Below are positions 26,980 to 33,842 of a stretch of DNA of 64,000 nt, one piece after another. The DNA is from Novosphingobium sp. B1 (GTDB lineage: Bacteria > Pseudomonadota > Alphaproteobacteria > Sphingomonadales > Sphingomonadaceae): assembly GCF_900176395.1 (NCBI RefSeq), contig NZ_FWXL01000001.1, forward strand, positions 558,001 through 622,000, read 5' to 3'. Each line of letters begins with the position of its first letter. Positions within the stretch are counted from its first letter, which is position 1. The notes under the pieces were generated by a model, which had not been told where the DNA came from, made no database searches, and saw nothing but the letters and a program-made list of their open reading frames with translations. The position numbers were made by a program, and so were the translations under genes.

Positions 26980-27813
26980 ATGTCAAACAGCCCATGGGCC
27001 CACCACCGCAGCGCAAGCATTGCCGACGACATCGACTTCGAGATCAAGGGGCAGGAACTGCAATTTCTCGAGATCGAGCTCGACCCTGGCGAAAGTGCCG
27101 TGGCCGAAGCCGGTGCGCTGGTGTGGAAAGACGGCTCTGTTGGCATGACGACGGTCTTTGGTGATGGCAGCGCCGATCAGCAGGGTGGCTTCATGGGCAA
27201 GCTGCTGGGGGCTGGCAAGCGGCTGGTGACGGGCGAAAGCCTGTTTACAACCGTGTTCACCCACAACGGCTACGGCAAGGCTCGTGTGGCTTTCGCCTCC
27301 CCGACCCCCGGCGCGATCCTGCCCATCAAGCTATCTGACGTTGGCGGCACCCTGATCTGCCAGAAAGACAGCTTTCTGGCCGCCGCGCGGGGTGTCTCCA
27401 TCGGCATTGCCTTTCAGCGCCGGGTGATGACCGGCCTGTTCGGCGGCGAAGGCTTCATCATGCAGAAACTCGATGGCGATGGCTGGGTCTTCGTCCAGAT
27501 GGGCGGCACCCTGGTGGAGAAGGAACTGCGCGCGGGCGAGGAACTGCACGTCGATACCGGCTGTCTGGCCGCCTACACCCCGGGCGTGGATTTCGACCTC
27601 GTTACAGCAGGCGGCGTGAAATCGGTTCTGTTCGGAGGCGAAGGCCTGTTCTTTGCGCGGTTGCGCGGCCCCGGCAAGGTCTGGATTCAATCCCTGCCAT
27701 TCTCGCGACTTGCCGGACGGATGCTGGCAGCGGCCGGGTCTCGTAGTGGCCAAAACCGTGGCGAAGGTTCGGTCCTTGGCGCACTTGGCGACTTCATCGA
27801 CGGCAATAACTGA
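26980..27813 (+). CDS. AIM24 / TIGR00266-family protein
   Basis: This 277-residue protein belongs to the AIM24 family (DUF124), with a beta-sandwich core: FEIKGQELQFLEIELDPGESAVAEAGALVWKDG-like opening, then FTHNGYGKARVAFASPTPG and VMTGLFGGEGF and LFGGEGLFFARLRGPGKVWIQSLPFSRLAGRM. Function of the bacterial members is unknown. The start at 26980 follows a GGGAGACC site; upstream in-frame codons lack one. A strong palindromic terminator begins 10 bp after its stop. Confidence 0.88.
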   Translation: MSNSPWAHHRSASIADDIDFEIKGQELQFLEIELDPGESAVAEAGALVWKDGSVGMTTVFGDGSADQQGGFMGKLLGAGKRLVTGESLFTTVFTHNGYGKARVAFASPTPGAILPIKLSDVGGTLICQKDSFLAAARGVSIGIAFQRRVMTGLFGGEGFIMQKLDGDGWVFVQMGGTLVEKELRAGEELHVDTGCLAAYTPGVDFDLVTAGGVKSVLFGGEGLFFARLRGPGKVWIQSLPFSRLAGRMLAAAGSRSGQNRGEGSVLGALGDFIDGNN

Positions 27814-27822
27814 CGCCGGAGG

Positions 27823-27850
27823 AAAGCCGGTGGCGTGCACCACCGGCTTT
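27823..27850. terminator. palindromic terminator after the AIM24 gene
   Basis: Arms AAAGCCGGTGG and CCACCGGCTTT form a perfect 11-bp stem around CGTGCA. Only three T close the stem, but the symmetry and its position 10 bp past the stop, before the convergent DUF2292 gene, suit a bidirectional terminator. Confidence 0.7.
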
Positions 27851-27864
27851 CGCATCGGCCATGT

Positions 27865-28074
27865 TCAGCCCGGCTTGAGCCGCCGCTTCTCGGTAACGTC
27901 AATCTGCACTACGCGCCCTTCGTGAACTGTCAGTTGCACCGCGCCATACCGCAGCCCCGTCAAGGCGTCCCGGACCGCTGCAAGGCTCTCATCGATCAGG
28001 GCCGACGCTGGATCGCCGGCCGCGCCTTCAGGCAAACTGTCTTTCGTCACCGAATCGCTCCATTTGCCGCGCAC
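27865..28074 (-). CDS. DUF2292 (YezD-like) small protein
   Basis: This 69-residue ORF contains ALTGLRYGAVQLTVHEGRVVQIDVTEKRRL, the signature of the DUF2292/YezD family of small proteins often linked to sulfur or sulfonate metabolism (established knowledge). The start is a GTG with no clear ribosome-binding site, so the N-terminal 25 residues are uncertain. It is convergent with the AIM24 gene. No sulfur genes are adjacent. Confidence 0.62.
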   Translation of the reverse strand: MRGKWSDSVTKDSLPEGAAGDPASALIDESLAAVRDALTGLRYGAVQLTVHEGRVVQIDVTEKRRLKPG

Positions 28075-28341
28075 GATTGGTGGTTGCGCGACCTTGCGTT
28101 GTGCGCGGCTGAAGACTCGCCCGCGTGACGCTTATATATTCAACCAATTCGGTAGAGATGGAACGTTGTCTGCGTGAGTGCAAAGCTCAGCTTCGCCGGC
28201 CCACCGACGCGCGAATTCCCGCACAATTAGCTGCTGCGTGAGATCAGACTGGTTTCGATGATGCGGGCTGCCCACTTCGGCAGCGTTCGTGCCTGCTGGC
28301 GCGCGTCCCCAGCAACCGCGCCTAGCCAGCAAAAGACATCG

Positions 28342-28560
28342 TCAGGACGACGCTACCAGGCGCAGATGGGGGGGCCATTTGCGGTGCGCCTTTATGCCTT
28401 GCCCGTGCGAGGTGTTATCCTCACCCTCGATGCACGCCTTCAGGCAGTCGACTGCCATGGCAAGATGAAGCGCTGCCATTGCTTCGCCGTGGTAATCAAG
28501 ATCATCCAGCACGCCAGACAAGGCGGTGTAGAGTTCATCAAGTGGTCGGGCTGCTTGCAT
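28342..28560 (-). CDS. small acidic protein of unknown function
   Basis: This 72-residue ORF starts MQAARPLDELYTALSGV and is largely helical, with LDDLDYHGEAMAALHLAMAVDCLKACIEG. A GGGAAAAG site lies about 9 bp upstream of the ATG at 28560. It lies downstream of a CRP-type box and a TAATAT-like -10 element on the same strand, which supports it being expressed. I do not recognise a family; the composition and hydrophobic pattern look like a real small protein rather than noise. Confidence 0.5.
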   Translation of the reverse strand: MQAARPLDELYTALSGVLDDLDYHGEAMAALHLAMAVDCLKACIEGEDNTSHGQGIKAHRKWPPHLRLVASS

Positions 28561-28944
28561 GGCAAATTCTTTTCCCGCTCTGCACGCCGGTGGACCTCGT
28601 ATCCGGCGGCGGGCACGGATCCGTCCTATGCCCAACACGGGTCCTAACGCCAATTTCCGCCAGTGAAAGTGGCAGATTGCACCGCTTGTGAGCAAATGTG
28701 GGGGAACCGGGCGTGCTATCTGGCCAAGGAACCCGGGATATTACTTACCTGTCTGACAGTTAGCGAAAGTCGAGGAACAGTGTGAAATAGATCACATTAC
28801 GACGAATTTCGCCGCATTGGTGGCGATCCCCACTCGGCCTGTCTCTAACGGCTGAAATCCGCCGTGACCGCGACAGGCTGATCCTTTTAAGCGGATTAAT
28901 CTTCCGAAGCGGAACATAACACTCGGCAAATTGCGGCGCGCATT
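28561..28944. other. 384-bp intergenic region, small-ORF promoter side
   Basis: No gene is supported here. The right part is AT-rich for this window and contains the CRP-type promoter described separately; it is also the end of the amine-dehydrogenase cluster. Frames crossing it (for example on the minus strand at 28760-28990) lack a ribosome-binding site and any family resemblance. Confidence 0.5.
28738..28796 (-). promoter_or_regulatory. CRP/FNR-type box with a -10-like element, minus strand
   Basis: The box TGTGA-N6-TCACA at 28781-28796 matches the CRP consensus in all ten fixed bases. On the minus strand a TAATAT sequence at 28743-28738 would be the -10, placing the box centre about 58 bp upstream of the transcription start, the position of class I CRP activation. 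The downstream gene in that direction is the 72-residue ORF starting at 28560. The box is a sequence fact; promoter activity is inferred. Confidence 0.55.
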
Positions 28945-29466
28945 TCACTTTGACTGGTAGAAGTTCCGCAAGCTGCTCGGTGCACCGCACTTGCTGATGG
29001 CCGTATCGACATGTCGCTGCCGCTCCCTGACAAGCGAGGCCGAAGTGAGCGCGAACCGCCGCTCGCTAGCCACTTCGTCAGCGGTAAAGGGTCTTGTCCC
29101 GGGCAGCACACTGTCGCCGCCGAGGCCGAAGACCATGAAGTTCAGCATATCGGCCAATTGCTGGTTATCGGCGATGCGGCTCTTGGCAATGTTCGGCAGG
29201 CGCAGCAGGTAGCTTCGCGTTTCGGCTGTGCACATCATGTAGCCAACCCGGCCGCGCAATTCCGGCAGGCGGGCCGGAGCGGACAGTCCCTGCACACCGT
29301 GGCAACCTGCACAGTGTTCGACGTAATCGCCTCTCGCAAGCTCAGGATCGGTGATCGCACCGAGGCCTTGCGCAACCGTGGCAGCGCGCGGATCGGAGCT
29401 GGCCTGCAGGTGCGGTGCGGCCAGGAGCAGCCCTAGGACGGCCGATGCCGGACCCCAGATCCTCAT
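28945..29466 (-). CDS. periplasmic monohaem cytochrome c of the amine-dehydrogenase cluster
   Basis: This 173-residue protein has a signal peptide (VLGLLLAAPHLQAS) and one CAGCH haem motif (Cys52, Cys55, His56). The region after it, with RLPNIAKSRIADNQQLADMLNFMVFGLGG, holds candidate methionine ligands. It is the last gene of a five-gene minus-strand run, 7 bp after the dehydrogenase light-chain gene. In Alcaligenes faecalis the aauBEDA genes are followed by orf-2, described as a small periplasmic monohaem cytochrome, so this is the matching slot. It may accept electrons from the dehydrogenase; that is inference. Confidence 0.88.
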   Translation of the reverse strand: MRIWGPASAVLGLLLAAPHLQASSDPRAATVAQGLGAITDPELARGDYVEHCAGCHGVQGLSAPARLPELRGRVGYMMCTAETRSYLLRLPNIAKSRIADNQQLADMLNFMVFGLGGDSVLPGTRPFTADEVASERRFALTSASLVRERQRHVDTAISKCGAPSSLRNFYQSK

Positions 29467-29473
29467 CGTTGCC

Positions 29474-30031
29474 TCAGGCCGCGCCGATCATCATGGCGGT
29501 AGAGCAGTGATATTCCATGCTGCTCGTGCCGAAGCACCAGATCACGTTGTTGTTTAGCTGCGGCAGGTAAAGCTGCGTCTCGCGATCGATGTTGTCGCAA
29601 CCGCATTGGCCGCAGGCGGGTTTGCCGCAGCAATCTCGGTAGGCGATCATGTAGGCCTTGCCGTCGTCGGGGTTGATGCACGAACCCACCCACGACACCG
29701 GCGATGGTTCTGCCCCGGCCGGACAGGTGTGGATGCCGCCGCCGCAGCAGGTGCATAGCGCGCCATCAATCGCGCAATACCGCCAGTAATCGCACTTGGT
29801 ATCGTCCTTCGTCTGGGCCGAGCGTGCGAAAGCCGTCTTGGCTTCGGGCGACCGATCCGGCTTGGCCGCTTCGGCACGGCTCACGGGCAAAAGCGGAAAG
29901 ACCGGCGCGGCGACCAGTGCGGCGCCAAGGCGCGACAGAATGCCGCGGCGCGAGGTTGCTCCGGCAAAGCGCCGCAACAGCTTTTCGCCCTGCGCATCGG
30001 GGTTGCCGAGCATGTCCCTGACGATCTTCAT
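29474..30031 (-). CDS. aauA: aromatic-amine dehydrogenase light (beta) chain, TTQ-bearing
   Basis: This 185-residue precursor has a twin-arginine-like leader (TSRRGILSRLG, then a hydrophobic run). The mature part is very rich in cysteine: 14 are visible, starting KCDYWRYC and including CTCC, DCC, PAC-GQC-GC, WC and HC. Trp114 in SPVSWVGSC and Trp165 in NVIWCFG are 51 residues apart, the spacing of the tryptophans that become tryptophan tryptophylquinone. Methylamine dehydrogenase light chain, as I recall it, has 12 cysteines; the two extra ones here are in the positions I recall for the aromatic enzyme (CSCC and KTAC). It would oxidise primary amines to aldehydes in the periplasm. Confidence 0.92.
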   Translation of the reverse strand: MKIVRDMLGNPDAQGEKLLRRFAGATSRRGILSRLGAALVAAPVFPLLPVSRAEAAKPDRSPEAKTAFARSAQTKDDTKCDYWRYCAIDGALCTCCGGGIHTCPAGAEPSPVSWVGSCINPDDGKAYMIAYRDCCGKPACGQCGCDNIDRETQLYLPQLNNNVIWCFGTSSMEYHCSTAMMIGAA

Positions 30032-30064
30032 AAACGTGCCCCCTTGACCTGAATCACTGCGAAA

Positions 30065-30667
30065 TCACGCGGCTTCGACCCTCAGCCTGGAAATGTAGTC
30101 CTGCACGGTGGCAACGCCCATTTCATGCGCGACGATCAGGCTTTCGAGATGTTCGCGGCTGTTGACGAGGCCCTTCGACAGGATGGCGCCATCGGCATCG
30201 AGCAGGACTGCATAAGGCAGCTTCGCCACCTCGAACGCCTGTCCGACTTGTGGCCCGTTGACGAAGCGATAGCTTGCCAGCCCTTGTGCTTCGACCAGTC
30301 CGCGCTGGACCGAGGCGTCATCGTCTCCAACGAATGTCAGTTCCACCCGCTCGTCTCTGACGAACGACCTGGCTGCTGGAATGATGGCCTTGCACAAGGG
30401 GCAAGTGGCCGAGACGAACAGGAGGAGGCGCAAGGGAACGCCGCTTGCCGGTCCTCCGACGACAATATCCTGACCATCGAGCGTGGTGGCAGAGACAGCC
30501 GGAGCCTTGCCCCCGACAGCAGGCCCGCCAGAGGTTTGAAGAGCGCCCGCAGGAGCCACGCGCATGTGGAGCACGCCCACTTGCCGGGCCAGAGCCAGCA
30601 GCGCGACAACGAGGGCCAGAATGACGATCCAGGCAAGCACCTGCCCGACGATCAGTGCGGTCATCAT
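30065..30667 (-). CDS. aauD: AauD/MauD thiol-disulfide protein
   Basis: This 200-residue membrane-anchored thioredoxin-like protein has one N-terminal helix (IVGQVLAWIVILALVVALLALA) and the active-site motif CPLC at 89-92, followed by a thioredoxin fold (FVGDDDASVQRGLVEAQGLASYRFV, KLPYAVLLDADG). MauD/AauD proteins are needed for disulfide formation and stability of the dehydrogenase small subunit. The ATG at 30667 overlaps the aauE stop by one base, after an AAAGGAAA site; an earlier GTG is possible. It lies directly before the light-chain gene. Confidence 0.93.
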   Translation of the reverse strand: MMTALIVGQVLAWIVILALVVALLALARQVGVLHMRVAPAGALQTSGGPAVGGKAPAVSATTLDGQDIVVGGPASGVPLRLLLFVSATCPLCKAIIPAARSFVRDERVELTFVGDDDASVQRGLVEAQGLASYRFVNGPQVGQAFEVAKLPYAVLLDADGAILSKGLVNSREHLESLIVAHEMGVATVQDYISRLRVEAA

Positions 30668-31212
30668 CACGTTTTCCTTTCAAGAACCCGTGCCTGCGCG
30701 GCGAGGCCGGCCAGAGCATTGCAGACAAGAACAAGCATGTACGTCGCAGTGCCGGCAGCCACGCCGATCACCCATTGCGCCGAGCCTGCATTCGGCAGCG
30801 CTCCAAGTCCTGCCAGAAGCGCGAGCGCGAGCGCGAGGTTGCGCAGGACCAGTGCGACGCTGAGCGGCTGGCGCAATTCGGGCCGACCGCAGCCACAGTC
30901 GATGTGGCCCCGGCCGCGATGAAGGTTGATGGCCATGGCAAGGGCAAACAGGCAAAGCAGTCCAATGGCGGCAACGATCGCCACGCGAAAGCCTGCAATC
31001 AGCCCGCCGGCGACAGCCAGTTCGGCTATTGGCAAGCCAGCAGCGACCGGACCGACGAGCGCGGCGGGGAGCAGCCGGTAATTTGCGATCACACCAGGTA
31101 GTTGCCGCCGGTTGCGCAGCTTCGAAAGGCCAGCGACGAGGAACAGCAGCGCATTGGCGACAGTGGCAGCAACTCCGATCACGCCGGCGAAGGACAGCGC
31201 CAGCCCGCTCAC
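30667..31212 (-). CDS. aauE: AauE/MauE membrane protein
   Basis: This 181-residue protein has about five membrane helices and the MauE/DoxX-like signature FLVAGLSKLRN followed by YRLLPAALVGPVA, with INLHRGRGHIDCGCG containing the conserved cysteine pair. MauE works with MauD to process and export the light chain. The start is a GTG overlapping the heavy-chain stop by 4 bp, indicating translational coupling. Order B-E-D-A matches the known mau and aau clusters. Confidence 0.93.
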   Translation of the reverse strand: MSGLALSFAGVIGVAATVANALLFLVAGLSKLRNRRQLPGVIANYRLLPAALVGPVAAGLPIAELAVAGGLIAGFRVAIVAAIGLLCLFALAMAINLHRGRGHIDCGCGRPELRQPLSVALVLRNLALALALLAGLGALPNAGSAQWVIGVAAGTATYMLVLVCNALAGLAAQARVLERKT

Positions 31213-32372
31213 CTGGGTTCGACCACGGTGATCAGTCCCCCACCAGCATTCTTGATGGTGTGTTTCACCTCGCCGGTCCTCGAGTCTATGATCATTGCAT
31301 CGTTGTTCATGCCGTTGACCATGATCATCGCCGCATCGTCCTGCGTGATTTCGATGTTGCCCGGCTCGTGCTCGACCGGGATGCGCTTGACGACATTGCG
31401 GGTCTTGAGATCGACGCCCCAGATCTCTTCGGCGCCCGCCTTGTGGGTCCAGTATTCACCCTTGTGCATCAGCACCCAAAGCGTGCCCGTGGGCCGGTGC
31501 AATGCCATCGGCTGCATACCGCCGGGGTACCAGGCAATATCGAGCGGCTTGTCGTCGGCCGCACGCATTCCGCCTGCTTCCTGTAGGGAAAACGGGGCGG
31601 ATACGCCGGGCGTTCTGCCCATGGTCGCGACGCGCACCTGGCCAGTGTAGCTGAGCATGACCGCAAGCTTCTTCTGGCGGTCATAGACAACATTGGAAAA
31701 GATCGGATCAGCCGCGGCATCGAAGAACGGTTCGCTTCGCGTGATGTCCTGCGTCGCACCCTTGATCGCGACGGTCGCGAGCGTCCCATCGGCGCATAGA
31801 GCGGAAAAGCCGACGCCGGAATTGGGAATCAGGCTGGCGCAACCGGGCAGTTCGATCGCGCGCACAAACTTGCGCTTCGAAAGGTCGATGATGTTTACCG
31901 ATGAGGCCGGGTCGAAATTATAATCGTAAGCGGTCTTGCCATCGTCGGTAAGGATGAAGTTCGTCTTGAAGCCGCCGATGATCAGCCGGCCGGGCGTGAC
32001 GATTTCTGTCTGGAGCTTCAGCGTGACCGGATCATAGACCGTGATCATGTCCTGACGCGTACCGCGGTTGCCCTTGCTCCAGATCGTTTCGGCCACGTAA
32101 TAGGCCTTGCCGGCCGGATCGATCGCCAGGTCGCTGTCGCGGCTCGTTGCCACCATCCCGACCATCTTGCCCGACTGGGAATCGAAGATGCTGGTACCGG
32201 CTGTTCCCCAGCCCCCCCTGACATAGAACCAGCCCGGTTGCGGCTGAGGCATCGTGTTGACCGAGGCCTCTTCGGCTTCGGGAACGACCGTCTCGGCATT
32301 CACCGTGACAACCGGCGCGACAACGAGCGTTATCCCGGTCAAGAGCTGCGCCAGCATACCTGCAAGCTTCAT
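31209..32372 (-). CDS. aauB: aromatic-amine dehydrogenase heavy (alpha) chain
   Basis: This 387-residue periplasmic subunit has a signal peptide (LLTGITLVVAPVVTVNA) and then a beta-propeller of the amine-dehydrogenase heavy-chain family: YVRGGWG, RLIIGGFKTNFILTDDGK, AIELPGCASLIPNSG, and GGMQPMALHRPTGTLWVLMHKGEYWTHKAGAEEIWGVDLKTRN-type blades, including the HRPTG and HK-AEEIW segments shared by both the methylamine and aromatic-amine enzymes. It forms the alpha2beta2 enzyme with the light chain. An AGGGGG site precedes the ATG. It is the first gene of the operon; a 6-base inverted repeat lies just upstream. Genes needed to make the quinone cofactor are not here. Confidence 0.9.
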   Translation of the reverse strand: MKLAGMLAQLLTGITLVVAPVVTVNAETVVPEAEEASVNTMPQPQPGWFYVRGGWGTAGTSIFDSQSGKMVGMVATSRDSDLAIDPAGKAYYVAETIWSKGNRGTRQDMITVYDPVTLKLQTEIVTPGRLIIGGFKTNFILTDDGKTAYDYNFDPASSVNIIDLSKRKFVRAIELPGCASLIPNSGVGFSALCADGTLATVAIKGATQDITRSEPFFDAAADPIFSNVVYDRQKKLAVMLSYTGQVRVATMGRTPGVSAPFSLQEAGGMRAADDKPLDIAWYPGGMQPMALHRPTGTLWVLMHKGEYWTHKAGAEEIWGVDLKTRNVVKRIPVEHEPGNIEITQDDAAMIMVNGMNNDAMIIDSRTGEVKHTIKNAGGGLITVVEPR

Positions 32373-32405
32373 CGAGGCCCCCTGTTGCCATCAGACACAC
32401 AGAGA

Positions 32406-32432
32406 CTTGACGAGTGTCCAGATTCGGTCAAG
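32406..32432. promoter_or_regulatory. inverted repeat upstream of aauB
   Basis: Arms CTTGAC and GTCAAG with a 15-base spacer lie 34-60 bp upstream of the aauB start. On the minus strand TTGACC could also serve as a -35 element. The repeat is short and could be chance; it is noted because it lies in the only gap in front of the cluster. Confidence 0.3.
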
Positions 32433-32473
32433 CGCCTTTTTGCATCTGCGAAAAGGCCGGACGACGCGCGCCT

Positions 32474-33154
32474 TCAGCTAAGATCGGCAATGCCCGCGAT
32501 CTGTGCTGGCGAGATGGTCTTTGCCATGTGCACCAGCGAATGTGCAGCTATGGCGGTGAACGCCGACATGCGCTTCGCCCATGGCTTTTCATAGCCCAGG
32601 AAAGGCGTGGCTCCCTCCATCGACGCGCTGATGAACAGCGCCACATCGCGAACATCCTGCGCGCTCAACCCCGGATTGAGCTCCTGCACATAGGTCGAGA
32701 TGAAGTCGTGCACTCTCAGATAGAAAAGGCGGACGCGATCGGCGACAAAATCGTTATGGTTTGCCAGCGCCCACAATTCGGTGAACAGGCGGGTCGTGCG
32801 CTTGCCGGCGATATCGTCCAGACACATGACCACGATCAACCGCAGGCGCTCCTCGGCATCGAGGCCGGGTTGCCGCACGGTCCGTTCGAGCAACTTGTCG
32901 TAATTGTTGATGATATCGTCCAGCAAGGTCTGGATCAGCAGTTCCTTGCGCGGGAAATGGTAGCTGACATTGCCGACCTTCATCCCGCATTCGGACGCGA
33001 TCCGCCGGATCGTGAAGGCCCCCGCCCCTTCGTCGATCAGGACGCGCAAAGCCGCCTTGATGATCGTGTCGACAGTCTCGGTTCCGCGCGCGTAGGTGCC
33101 GGGCCGCTTTGCCGATGGCAGGTCGGATTCAAGAATGTCGGGACGCGCTGCCAT
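32474..33154 (-). CDS. TetR-family regulator
   Basis: This 226-residue protein has a TetR DNA-binding domain: TVDTIIKAALRVLIDEGAGAFTIRRIASECGMKVGNVSYHFPRKELL, with the recognition helix MKVGNVSYHF; the C-terminal half is a helical ligand domain. The ATG at 33154 was chosen; upstream codons have no better site. It lies between the amine-dehydrogenase operon (same strand, 101 bp away) and the divergent molybdenum-hydroxylase operon (184-bp gap). Either could be its target. Confidence 0.9.
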   Translation of the reverse strand: MAARPDILESDLPSAKRPGTYARGTETVDTIIKAALRVLIDEGAGAFTIRRIASECGMKVGNVSYHFPRKELLIQTLLDDIINNYDKLLERTVRQPGLDAEERLRLIVVMCLDDIAGKRTTRLFTELWALANHNDFVADRVRLFYLRVHDFISTYVQELNPGLSAQDVRDVALFISASMEGATPFLGYEKPWAKRMSAFTAIAAHSLVHMAKTISPAQIAGIADLS

Positions 33155-33338
33155 GGTCGGCGGCGCATAACATCTTAAACTTGCTCGCGCCAATGCCTAT
33201 CGCAGGCTGTGCGCGCACCGCCCAGCGGCCGAACAAGGCGCTTGACCGCCCGCACCCAAGGCTTCAGGCTTTGCGGCGCTGCGGCAAACTCGTGATGCCG
33301 CCGGCAGAATCAACCAGCCAACCAGGGAACCCCATGCG

Positions 33339-33842
33339 ATGAGCGTCAACCTCACCGTTAATGGCCGCAAGCGCGTGGTCGATGCCGAAGGCGACAAGCC
33401 GTTGCTTTGGGTATTGCGCGAAGACCTCGACATGCCGGGGACCAAGTTCGGTTGCGGCGCCGGACTTTGCGGCGCGTGCACCGTGCACCTTGATGGCGAG
33501 GCAGTCCGCTCGTGCCAGACCCCGATTGCAGATGCTGCGGGCAAGTCGGTGACGACGATCGAGGGCGTCGCTGCCAACGATATCGGCCGCCGCGTGGCCG
33601 AAGCCTGGAAAGCGCTTGACGTCCCCCAATGCGGATATTGCCAGGCAGGTCAGATCATGTCGGCAACGGCGCTGCTCCGCCAGAATCCCAAGCCGACTGC
33701 AGATGATATCGATGGCTGGATGAGCGGCAACATCTGTCGCTGTGCAACATACCTGCGGATCCGGGCGGCCATTCGTACCGCCGCCGGCCTTGCGCCGGAG
33801 ACCGAGGTGACCAAGCCCGCGATCGTGGAGAAATCGGCATGA
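33339..33842 (+). CDS. iorA: isoquinoline 1-oxidoreductase-like alpha subunit (2Fe-2S)
   Basis: This 167-residue iron-sulfur subunit of the xanthine-oxidase family has a plant-type [2Fe-2S] site with cysteines at 39, 44, 47 and 59 ([10 protein letters not shown]) and a second [2Fe-2S] site in an alpha-helical domain (Cys98, Cys101, Cys133, Cys135; CGYCQAG, CRC). It passes electrons from the molybdenum subunit encoded next. Its stop overlaps the next start by 4 bp. The iorA name denotes the family; the substrate could be an N-heterocycle or an aldehyde. Confidence 0.92.
   Translation: MSVNLTVNGRKRVVDAEGDKPLLWVLREDLDMPGTKFGCGAGLCGACTVHLDGEAVRSCQTPIADAAGKSVTTIEGVAANDIGRRVAEAWKALDVPQCGYCQAGQIMSATALLRQNPKPTADDIDGWMSGNICRCATYLRIRAAIRTAAGLAPETEVTKPAIVEKSA

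Noticed and set aside
28132-28332. 66-residue frame between DUF2292 and the 72-residue ORF
   Set aside because: No ribosome-binding site and no family resemblance.
32434-32457. GCCTTTT / AAAAGGC hairpin after the TetR gene
   Set aside because: Weak AT-rich stem, 10-base loop and no T-tract on the relevant strand.
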